Positions 35,189 to 45,322 of a DNA stretch of 64,000 nucleotides are shown here, one piece after another. Under the pieces are notes generated by a model. It was not told the origin of the DNA. It searched no databases and saw only the letters and a list, made by a program, of their open reading frames with translations. A program made the position numbers and the translations under genes. The stretch's first letter is position 1. The number at the start of each line of letters is the position of its first letter. The stretch is from Laccaria trichodermophora (Eukaryota > Basidiomycota > Agaricomycetes > Agaricales > Hydnangiaceae): assembly GCA_018417955.1 (NCBI GenBank), contig JACTVC010000033.1:372001-436000 (forward strand). The letters run 5' to 3'.

Positions 35189-35805
35189 TTATGCATGATC
35201 AAAAAAGGCTGTAGCTCGCTGTTCCCTCATAGATTTGAGTTCCCATGTTTCCTTATGTCCTTTGAGCTTATTCCTCCAATCTGATACTGTAAGAGGTTGA
35301 GCTGCACCCAAACGAATATCTTGCAAGCATTTAACATATGTTGATTCCAACATCTCATTCCAGTGACCATAACTTTCACATGCATTGTTGTTGTCAAAGA
35401 TGTTGTAAGGTGGCCACCATGATTTGTTGGAATATACTTTGGCAACTCCTTGATTTCACAGAATATTCAGAAAGTGAAGAGTTTCTAATCAGAAACATAC
35501 CTGTTGAGCACACATACATTCCACAGATCCAGTCCATTTCATTATGAGTCAGCTTATCATCGAGAAGCGGTGGATATCCTTTCCTATCATTGACAACAAG
35601 AAGGCTTCCTCCTCCAACAGGTCCTTCCAACAACTCATCTATGCTCACGCTTCCAATTGTCAATCGCCACAAAAAACCACCACAAAGAATAGCTGCCTGT
35701 ACACGGGGACGTCGAAGAATTCGTGATCGACATTGCAGATATGCCTCATAATCCAATTTGGTAAAGCGGTATCTGGCAGGATGCTGTGGAAGAAATAACT
35801 CAACA
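35189..35805 (-). pseudogene. C-terminal part of gene split by HLE-A
   Basis: The minus frame from 35,805 reads VELFLPQHPARYRFTKLDYE, then RPRVQAAILCGGFLWRL and DKLTHNEMDWICGMYVCST. A 52-nt intron (35,449-35,500, gtatgt...caag) joins in frame to VAKVYSNKSWWPPYN and a short C-terminus ending at a TAA (35,189). No stop occurs in this part. Its N-terminal half lies at 42,804-44,496. The family is the same Agaricomycete hypothetical family as 23,929-26,780, known to me only from memory. Confidence 0.75.
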
Positions 35806-36149
35806 TTACGAGTCCTCTGAGTTTACGAAGAGACTCATTTATTACCCAGGATCTCAAGACTTTTTTCAGCACAGTAACACTGAAATTTGACTTTCTCCCA
35901 TGAAAGTGATTTCTTCCCACGATCATCTGCTTGGTTTGCCTACATGACTTTCCTAGTCTACTTGACCATTCCTTGATTATTATTGTCTTTTAGCCCTATC
36001 CAGATTGTCGTTGATGTAGGTTGTGGCTAATACATTGCTCTATTTAGCTTCCAGACTCTGATGAATGAATGCATTGCCTCTATTTTCATGTTCACGCAAC
36101 TCAACTTGTTTACATTGAAGGTACAACAATTGAGGTCATGACAACTTGT

Positions 36150-36540
36150 GCAAATGAGCCCATGCTCAGGTGAAACAGGCCACAGGAATGTTCTGAGCAG
36201 TTGGTGAGCACAAGGCAAAAAAGCCAAAACACAAACCTACTTACCTGGATGGAAACTCAACCATTTTGTAAACGGTTTTGTGGAGCTTGTTTGTGGAATG
36301 TGTAGGTATTGAATCAAGTCCATGCTCATGCAAAATGGACCACAGGAAGGTACTGAACAATTGGTGAGCATAAGGCAAAAAAGCGAAAATACAAACCTAC
36401 TTACCTCCATGGGAAGTTGATTGTTTTGTAAATGGTTTTGTGGAGCTTATTTGTGGAATGTGTAGGTATTGAATTGAGTCCACACTCAAGTGAAACAGAT
36501 GGCAGGAAGGTACTGAGAAGTTGTGAGCATAATGGTGAAT
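36150..36540 (+). repeat. 160-bp satellite, two diverged units
   Basis: Units with cttacctggatgg at 36,236 and cttacctccatgg at 36,397 are 161 bp apart. They match the array at 14.6 kb in the same orientation but are CpG-poor. Confidence 0.75.
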
Positions 36541-36571
36541 TCCACTGATCAAAAGGAATGACTCACAAGTT

Positions 36572-36677
36572 GAGTCACGGAAATTTCAGAAAATGACGTA
36601 CTTCCCTTGCGGGCTATCTTCAAAATGCAAGGTAGCCCGCAAGGGAAGTACGTCATTTTCGGGCAATGCCGTGACTC
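36572..36677. repeat. Foldback hairpin, copy 3, at satellite inversion point
   Basis: The arms start gagtcacgg and end ccgtgactc. The inner arms hold gaaaatgacgtacttcc and are perfect. It separates satellite units of opposite orientation. Confidence 0.9.
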
Positions 36678-36679
36678 GT

Positions 36680-38045
36680 CTTTTTGCCCTTATGCCAACC
36701 TCTGCCCAGGACCTTCCTGTGGCTCAATTCGCTTCAACGTAGACTCGTTTGGGTAGTGCTTCACGTCCCGAAAACGCTCCAAGAAGCCGTTTACAAATCC
36801 GTCAACTCCTCGTGGAGGTACGTCTGTTTGTACTTTCGTGTTTTTGCACTTCTGCTAAACTCTGCCCAAGGCCTTCCTGTGCCTCGATTTCCTTCAACGT
36901 AGACTCGTTTGGATAGTGCATTATGTCCCGAAAACGCTCCAAGAAACCGTTTATGAAACCGTCAACTCCTCGTGGAGGTACGTCTATTTGTACTTTCGTG
37001 TTTTTGCACTTCTGCTAAACCTGCCCAAGACCTTCCTGTGGCTCGATTTCCCTCAACGTAGACTCGTTTGGATACTACTTCACGTCCCAAAAACGCTCCG
37101 ACAAACCGTTTACGAATCCGTCAACTCTTCGTGGAGGTACGTCTATTTGTATTTTCGTGTTTTTGCCCTTCTGCTAAACTCTGCCCAAGGCCTTCCTGTG
37201 CCTCGATTTCCTTCAACGTAGACTCGTTTGGATAGTGCATTATGTCCCGAAAACGCTCCAAGAAACCGTTTACGAAACTGTCAACTCCTCGTGGAGGTAT
37301 GTCTATTTGTACTTTCGTGTTTTTGCACTTCTGCTAAACTCTGCCCAAGACCTTCCTGTGCCTCAATTTCCCTCAACATAGACTCTTTTGGATACTAATA
37401 TACGTCCCGAAGACACTCCAACAAACCATTCACAAATCCGTCATCCCTTCGTGGAGGTACATCAGTTTGTAATTTCGTGTTTTTGCACTTATGCTCAATG
37501 CTACCCAAGACCTTTCTGTGGCTCGATTTCCTTCAATGTAGACTCGTTTAGACACTACTACACATCGTAAAAACGATCCAATAAACCGTTTACAAATCCA
37601 TCAACCCTTCGTGGAGGTACGTCTGTTTGTAATTTCATGTTTTTTAGACTTATAATACCCTATGCCCAGGACCTTCTTGTGGCTCGATTCCCTTCAGCAT
37701 AGACTTGCTTTGATACTACTACATGTCCCACAAATGCTCCAACAAACCATCTACAAAACCATCATCCCTTCATGGAGGTATGTCACTTTGTATTTTCATG
37801 TTTTTGCACTTATTGTAAACTCTGCCCAAGACCTTCCTGTGGCTCAATTTCCTTCAATGTAGACTCATTTGGACACTACTTCACATCTCGAAAACACTCC
37901 AACACACTGCTTATGAATCCATTGACCCTTTGTGGAGGTACGTCTGTTTGTAATTTCGTGTTTTTTGAACTTATGCTAAACTCTGCCCAAGACCTTCCTG
38001 TGGCTCAATTCCCTTCAGTGTAGACTCATTTTGATACTACTACAT
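36680..38045 (-). repeat. 160-bp satellite array, inverted, about 8 units
   Basis: The marker gtggaggta recurs at 36,811, 36,971, 37,130, 37,290, 37,450, 37,610, 37,771 and 37,931, spaced 159-161 bp. The unit is the reverse complement of the 14.6-kb satellite (cgctcc...aaccgttta...gtcaactcctcgtgg). CpG content falls from left to right along the array. Confidence 0.9.
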
Positions 38046-38188
38046 GTGTGCAAGTAGTAGAATAGCAGTGGATACCCTTCACACCTTTAACACTGGTCTG
38101 TTTGATGGCAGCACCCCCTAGATATTCCCCTTTGTTGTTTTTAGTTGGTGCATGCATCCCTGGTTATATCCTCAGGTTTGTCCAGTAT

Positions 38189-38772
38189 TAGTGTTTGAAA
38201 GTCTGGTTCGGTCTGGTTTTTTGATGCCCAGGGGCATTAACCGTAACTGTAACTGGTCTGCCTTTTCCCCAGAAGTCAAAAGACCAGACTGGACTGCAAA
38301 AAGACCACAGACCATGGTTTTTTGCAGTCTATAGACCAGTTTCAGTCTGCATCAGTTTTAACCAGTTTATGACCAGTCTTTAGGCAAATATTTTAAAATT
38401 ATGAATTGGTAAATTTATTAACATCTCTATTAGCTTCAAAACAAGCCCAAGAACGTTAAATTCCATTAGGAATTGGTACTTCTATAAAATAAGTCTGGTA
38501 CATCTATTATTCCCAAAAGTAATTTACATTTTAATTCATATCTCTCTCACTTTTTGACCAAATCGTACGTTCTTGGGTGCGTGTTAAAGGGTATTTAAGG
38601 GGCTACAAAAGACCAGTCCAAACCGGTTAAGACCGGTTCATGTTAACCGGTTTTTTTGCAGTCTTTACATCTCAAAAATAAAAAGACCGAACCGCAGGTC
38701 TGGTCTTTTGCAGTCTTGGTCCAGTCTGGTTATGGTCTTTTTCCAGTCACAAGACTGAACTTCCAAACACTA
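38189..38772. mobile_element. hAT-type MITE, 584 bp, with 8-bp TSD
   Basis: The termini TAGTGTTTGAAAG and CTTCCAAACACTA are inverted, and both sides carry TCCAGTAT (38,181-38,188 and 38,773-38,780). TAGNG ends and an 8-bp duplication are typical of hAT elements. The interior repeats agaccag, tgcagtct and gaccggtt-type blocks near both ends, as subterminal binding sites would. It is non-coding and nested in HLE-A copy 2. Confidence 0.85.
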
Positions 38773-39019
38773 TCCAGTATCATGCCTTGGACAATATACA
38801 ACTCTTTTACTACTTCAGGATTGAGGAGATGTTTTCTGGATTGTTATTTAACAATTTATTGTGTTACATTGTATTAATCTGCTTACCCCACCAAGCACCA
38901 TGAATTGATTACATCATATTCTGCCATCTGTAGTCCAGTTACTCAATCCTTAGGACAGTTCAACATGCAGGCGTATATGACAGTGCCATCCATGAGGCAA
39001 AGAAGCCCTGTGATAAAAT

Positions 39020-39345
39020 GTTAAAGACAACAGTGTTGATCCACTTGCATTTGCTTACCATGTTGAGCCATTGTGGTGTCTGGACCAAGGGAAATGCATA
39101 AGGTGTCTTCCCATGCAGCTTTGTGTTTTAATGCTGCAGGATCCATGTCTACCATGTACATGAGGATGCATTTGACATTGATGGTGTTATGCACCAGGGG
39201 ATGGGTGGCAACTTTGTATAGGTAGGGGAAGCATTCATTCCAGTGTTCATTGTAGACAAGACATCTGCCATCAACCACAAATCACTTGTCTTCTGGTCCA
39301 TTGGGTCACATGGTCTGGATCTTATCCACAAGATATGTTGGAGAC
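39020..39345 (-). pseudogene. Unrecognised coding fragment
   Basis: The minus frame reads PNGPEDK, TGA, FVVDGRCLVYNEHWNEC, then YKVATHPLVHNTINVK and YMVDMDPAALKHKAAWEDT. TGA codons at 39,306 and 39,282 again fall where arginine fits. Coding character is good, but I cannot name the family. It may be a host gene piece carried inside the HLE. Confidence 0.45.
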
Positions 39346-39659
39346 ATTACTATGAGATGGAACTTGATATAAGTGCCTGGTAACATGTAATAAGGATATG
39401 CATACCTGATAACTTGACATGGATGAAAGAGTTGTGTATGAATTAGGTTTGGTAAATGTACAGGCATTGGAGGGAAGGAAATAATGGGGGGGCGTTTATC
39501 TTGAATAAAGCCCTGGCACAGTTAATGGTAACTAAATCTACATGCTCAGATCTTGGCACTTAGCATGTGCCAACAAAGAGGAAATAGCAGGATTGGATAA
39601 TCCAGGAGTAATCTGGATAATCCAGCAGATTACTCCACAAGACAATTGTGGTAGGTTCT

Positions 39660-39870
39660 TCATGCTCAAAGTGTTTGGACTGGCCAAGATGACAATGGGC
39701 ATGCAGAGTTGGTGTGGATGTATTGCTGTGAGATGAATATGGTAGACACATGGGACTTGAAGCATTTGGACTGGCCAAGACAACAACAAGCATGCAAAGG
39801 AAACAGACAATATGTGGTAGATACATTGCATGAATCATTTGGACTGGCCAAGATGACAAAGAGCACAAGA
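39660..39870 (+). repeat. ggactggccaag motif repeats, second site
   Basis: Three motifs at 39,670, 39,766 and 39,838. The stretch 39,720-39,870 matches 16,660-16,820, including gcatgcaaaggaaacagaca. Confidence 0.8.
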
Positions 39871-40639
39871 TGACAAAGTGCACAGCAAAAGACAGGGTGC
39901 CCTGAATTTGCACAGCTTTGGAGTGAAGAGCCAGAATTGATGACACATGAACATTTCCTAATCATTTGATGTGTCATTGGAATCTATGATGAATACTACT
40001 GAAGTTGCACAGCCTTGGTACAAAAGCTCAAGATTCTATGATGCATGAACATTCCCTGATTGTTTGATGGGGGGAAGTTTCATGCATCATCAGAATCTGT
40101 GATGCCAAGATGACAAGAGATGAGAGATGAGATCTAAGATGTACCCCCCAAGATTTGCCTCCCCTGCATTTTTAGATTGTGGGAAAGATTGTTTAGAAAG
40201 GAAATAGATCATGAATCTTTATTTATTGCCGAAAATGGTAACTGATCTGATATCTACTATGACATACAAAACTGTCCCCCATCAAATGATCAGGAAATGT
40301 TTGTGTGTCATCGCTTCTTGAGTACCAGTGTTGCCTAAAGAAAAATGTGTAACTTTACCAAATCAAGTCCAATTCAGATGAAGTAAAATGCACAAAAAAT
40401 GTAAAATTTCAGGGATCATGATTGTATACAATTCATTAAGACATATTATGTAATAAGGTCAAAGTCTGAATAAACATACTTATATAAAGAAGAGTCTGAA
40501 GCTCACCAACATAAAATCTAAATTGAATGAAATAAAACACCAAGAAAAAAATATAGTCTGTTGTTAGGTATATTATGTAATAAAATCCATATGCACAAAT
40601 AGACATATATTTGCACAAATCAAGTTAATGCAAGCTTTT

Positions 40640-42780
40640 TCAATGAAGAAATAGCAATAAATGAGCACAAAATCAAAAGAAAATGACTGATGGTGCTCAC
40701 TGTTGGTGACAACATTTGGAAACACTTTCAGGGTCCATGGTAAATTTCCATATAAGGCACTCAGCATTTGTCCAACTGAAAAATAGCAATAAATGGCAGA
40801 AAATTTGAGAAACAATTGAAGAATGGTGCTAACTGTTGGGGCTAATGTTAGGACTGTTTCAAGGGTCCCAGGTGCATTTTCTTAACTGGAAATTTATCTA
40901 ACAATTGCCAGAAAATAACACAAAAATCACAGAAAATTGGACTAAATCTTGTCTTTCTCCCATAAAATTTGATGGTTTGATGATGTAGAATAATGTTGTT
41001 GAACATTTTCTGAAAGGAAATATAGCAATAAAAATAGAAGACAAATCAGAAACAAATGGGGGACAATGTGCACTATTGATGACAATGTTACATAGCATAT
41101 TATTTCTAAATAAGGAAATGTGCGCTTTTTCAGATGTAAAATAGCAATGAAATAGCAGAAAAATCAGAAAAAATTGAGGGTGGTGCTTACTCCTGGTAAT
41201 GATGTTGGAGGTTGTTTTTAGGGTCCAGGGGACATTTCTAAATAAGGAATTAGATGTAAAATGGCAATAAAATAGCAGAAAAATCAGAAAAAATTGGGGG
41301 GTGGTGCTTACTGTTGGTAATGATGTTGAAGGTTGTTTTCAGGGTCCAGGGTACATTTCCAAATATGGTAAAATGGCCAAAAATAGCCAGAAAATCAGAA
41401 AAAAATGGAGGATAGTAGTAATAACCTTGGGTAATGTTGTCAGGGTTCAGAGGCTAGTCCCAATATGGTAATATAACCAGAAATAGCCAGAAAATAGCCA
41501 GAAAATCAGAAAGAGATGGTGCTTATTGTCAGACATAACCTTGGGTAACATTGTCAGGGTCCAGAGTCTAGTTCCAAATAGAGTAGTATAAACCCAAAAA
41601 TAGCCAGAAAATAGCTAGAAAATGAGAAAAAAATGGGGGATGGTGCCCATTGCAGTGATAACATTGGGTAATGTTGTCAGGGTCCACTTCTGAATATGGT
41701 TATATATCCAAAAAAAAGCCAGAAAACTGTTATAAAATCAGAAAGAAATGGAGGATGGTGCTTATTGTTAGTGATAACATTGAGTAACATTGTCAGAGTC
41801 CAGATTCTAGTTCCAAATAGAGTAATATGGTCAAGAATAGGAAAAAAATGGGGCATGGTGCTTATTGCTAGTGATAACATTGGGTAACATTGTCAGGGTC
41901 CAGAGTCTAGTTCCAAATATGGTAATATAACAAAAAATAGCCAGAAAATAGGCAAAAAATCAGAAAAAATTGGTGGATGGTGCTCATTGTTATGATAATG
42001 TTTGGTAATGTTGTCAGGGTCAAGGGTCCAGTTCCAAATATAGTATAGATTCAAAAAAACATGGGAAAGTAGTGGAAAAATTGAAAAAAAGTTTGAATGG
42101 TATGTAGAATGTCAGGCACTACCTTCAGAGTCCATACCAAAAAGAAAATATCATCTACTTTAACCAAAAACTAGAGAAAACTAAGCAAAGAATAATTTTG
42201 TCTATTAGGGCCCATGTAATGGGATGTTGGGATAATGGTCATATGACCACTTACAAAAAATAGTCAACAAATGGAAGTTGTAGCCCTACACTGTAAAGTG
42301 CTCCTCTTGAAGAGATAATCTAACTTTGTAGTCTATGTCTGACATCTGCAGTCTTTTATTGTATATCAGTAAACTTTGTAGTATAAGTTTGCTAAAGTGT
42401 TCAGGGTACAGAGCAGACATCCAAATATGGTAATCCATTAAAAAATAGTCATAAAATGTCAAGAAAATCAGTGAAAATTAAAGGATGGTGCTTATTGTTA
42501 GTAATGATGATGGGTAACAGTTTCAGGCTCTAGGGTAGACTTCCAAATATGGTAATCTACCTGTATATAATCAGAAAATGAGCAAAAAACAAGAAAAACA
42601 TAGAAATGTTATTTATTGATGGTGATGATGCTGGGGTAATTTGTTTAGAGTCCAGAAGAAGACTTATATAGAAAAATTTACTTGTGTGTGATAAAAATGT
42701 ACCCTGAATAACAGAAAAGAGAAGAAAAAATAGAAATTGGTTTCTATTGCCTTTGCAAAAGAGGACTCATTTCTGCCATG
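40640..42780 (+). repeat. ~110-bp modules, HLE-A copy 2
   Basis: The same order as 18,080-19,730 over its whole length, ending in the shared 3' terminus with ggactcatttctgccatgc. Only point changes and small indels separate the two copies. Confidence 0.85.
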
Positions 42781-42803
42781 CTTGCAATGGCCTCTAACAC
42801 AAG

Positions 42804-44496
42804 TCGGGGTACAATATTGAGCGTGGCATAAGTGGCTCAGTCAGCAAAGTGCAGAATGGAATCCCACGTAATGCCAAGAAACATGCAATATCTACATCCA
42901 GAAATTGAGCATCAAGACGGCAAACCAGCAATGCATCAGAGGCTGTTGTTACAGCTAGCCTCCAGTGAACTGTGACTTTATCGAATAAAAATACGTAAAG
43001 CCATTTCGCCAGTACATCGGTGTCAGAATTTCTGTACAAGGCAATAGAATCAAGGCGTTCACGAAAAGAAGAAGATTTTGGAAGTTCAAGATCAGAGATG
43101 ATTTGCTGCCCTTTGAGAATTTGACATGTAAATTCAACAAAAAAATGGCCCTGTGCAGTTGGCCAGAAATGAGAAACAACAGATTCAAGCTTTTTCTCTT
43201 CACAAACTCCAATCCACCACAGCCAGAATTTCTTCTCTTGGTCTGAAACCTCCTTATGATTGGCTTGGTTAAGATCTGGCAGAACCATGCCATAGTGAAG
43301 GGTCAAGATCTCCTGTACTTCTGAAATTAAGCTGGCAATTGTTGACTGGGGGCCATCTTGAAAGATATCTGGAGGTACATCTGTTTGCTCATACAGATCA
43401 TCAGGTAGAGGGGTTGGGCATTGTTGTTCACGAGGGATGAAATCAATATCATATTCAGAAGCTTGTTGATCTGCAGAGGGGGCCATATCCATGTGCTCAT
43501 CTTCCATTTCATCTGGAGATGGAGTACGGAACCTTCCAAATTCAAAACAACAATCCCATTCATTCCAATAGGAATCATATTGTTTCTGTTTAGGGCCATA
43601 TTCCTCCAAAGTCTCGATACGTTCACTAGCAAGGACTTCTTCTCAACCAGGGAGTTCAGGGTCACGGTCCCATACAAAAACCTTTGCAGATTTTATGGGT
43701 GGATTTCGTTCTCGATTCAAGCATCTTTCATGCTCCAATGCTGTCTCCAGACTTAAAAGACGGGGACGATTTTCCTCATGTCTTTCAAAGAATTCTCTCC
43801 AAGTGATTGTTTTGACTGTGGTTGCAGGAGAGCCAAGAGGATTTGCAGATGACTCTGGTATTCCACCACTTTGCGGGGGACCAAATTGAGCAAATATTGG
43901 GTCATGCTTTGCCCACTCTATTTTGTCCACATCCCATTGATACCAGATCGGAATGTTGTGAGCGATTAGCCAGTGAACAGAAGGTTGGTGAGTCTTTTCG
44001 ATGTCATCTTTGGTAAGATAGATAAACGCTCCAATGCGCTGAACTTCGTGTGAGAACATGCCAAGGTCAGATGCCTGAATTAAATCAGCAATGGCAGGAT
44101 GGAATTGCAAATGATTCTTGAGAAGAGAAGGCCATTCATAGCCCTTTTGCGATAAGCTATCTGCTCCTGCTATTAAGAATGATAATAGGCCAATCCACAG
44201 CACAAATATATCACAAGAAGCTCAGGCTTCCAGATGTGCTACTGATTGATAAGCATGTTGCCTCTGATATCCTCTGGCTGCAGGATAGGCAGGACCGATA
44301 GAAGGTATTTCATACATGCCCCCCAATATCACGATGACACTGCGAATTATGTATTCAAGCTTTGTCCAGCTATTTATCAAGTCTTCAGGCATTGAATACT
44401 TTCCCTCGATTTCCTCAATATGTATGTCTGCCAGTCGCCCCAGTAGACCACCACCAAAGAAAGGCCTTTTAGGTGTAAAGGACAGCCAACCAAAAC
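42804..44496 (-). pseudogene. N-terminal part of gene split by HLE-A
   Basis: A single minus frame with TGA at 44,222 (after AHLEA) and 43,643 (after DPELPG), both where arginine fits. It reads FGWLSFTPKRPFFGGGLLG, then VLWIGLLSFLIAGADSLS, FIYLTKDDIEKTHQPSVHW, HNIPIWYQWDVDKIEWAKHD, YGPKQKQYDSYWNEWDCC, WWIGVCEEKKLESV and ACFLALRGIPFCTLL. It ends LYPD at the HLE junction and resumes at 35,805. From memory this is a large Agaricomycete family of unknown function. Its start is cut by another HLE-type 3' end at 44,497. Confidence 0.75.
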
Positions 44497-44830
44497 TTGT
44501 GTAAGAGGCCATTGCAAGCATGGCAGGAACAAGTCCTATTTTGCAAGAGTGATAGTAACCCATTTCTGCTTTTTTTTTTTTGGTTTTTTTTTTCTGAATT
44601 TCTAGCTATATTTTTTACAAACTAGTATATCTTTCTATTTGAGTGCCACTCTGGGCTTCAAGCAGAGTACCTCAGTATCATCACCATCAATGAGCAATAT
44701 TTCTTATTTGGAAGTCTATCTAAACTTGACATCATCACTATTAATCAGCACCATCCTCAATTTTCTCTGATTTCTCTGCCATGTTATGACTATTTTTATT
44801 AGCTTACCATATTTGGATATCTACTTTAAA
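44497..44830 (-). mobile_element. HLE 3' end fragment, minus orientation
   Basis: Starting at 44,497 (plus cttgtgtaagaggccattgc) the sequence is an inverted copy of the HLE-A 3' end, followed by inverted modules (ccatatttggatat, gcaccatcctcaattttc). It has poly-T tracts near 44,570. The flanking base on the 3' side is T. The 5' end of this copy is not identified. Confidence 0.7.
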
Positions 44831-45322
44831 CCCACATTATCTAATGAGGATCCTACAATTAAGGAGTGCATACTGCAAGAAGAACCATGTCATTTGGACC
44901 ACAAGTGGCAGAGCTAGGTAGAGACTATTTATTTGCATTTACATACATTTTTTTATCCTCATTTCAGAATGATCCTACAATTAAGGAGTGCATACTGCAA
45001 AAAAGACTATATCATTTGGGCTACAAGTGGCAGAGCTAGGTAGAAATCTTCAAGATGGATTACTAATCATTCAACATGTGCAAGCAACTTTACCTCCTTG
45101 GTGGTAAAGTTGTTTGCATTTGTTTTTAACCATATGATATCATGTGGATTGAAGTTCAGTATACAGAAACCAACATTTCCTAAGAGTACTTGTGGGTGTG
45201 GGCCAGTGCTTTGCATGGCATGTATGAGTCCTTCCTGTGGACTCTAAATTTAATTTTCAGAAATTGGTCATGTGACAACCCTCCTGACATCCCATCAGCT
45301 GCAATGACATGTAATCACTTTA

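Larger units (their letters stand above)
35806..42803 (+). mobile_element. HLE-A element, copy 2 (6,998 bp), inside a gene
   Basis: It begins TTACGAGTCC at 35,806, with the terminal hairpin at 35,808-35,838, and ends CTCTAACACAAG at 42,803. It contains ~330 bp homologous to copy 1, two satellite units, a foldback hairpin, eight inverted satellite units, a hAT-type MITE, ggactggccaag motifs and a long run of ~110-bp modules. Removing it exactly joins the gene halves in frame (LYPD from the right, VELF from the left) without gain or loss of a base. It encodes no transposition protein. Confidence 0.85.

Noticed and set aside
22385..44224. Programmed recoding of TGA (selenocysteine or altered code)
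   Set aside because: The TGA codons replace arginine, not cysteine-like sites; no SECIS-like evidence was seen, and the intact pogo gene ends in TGA. CpG decay is simpler.
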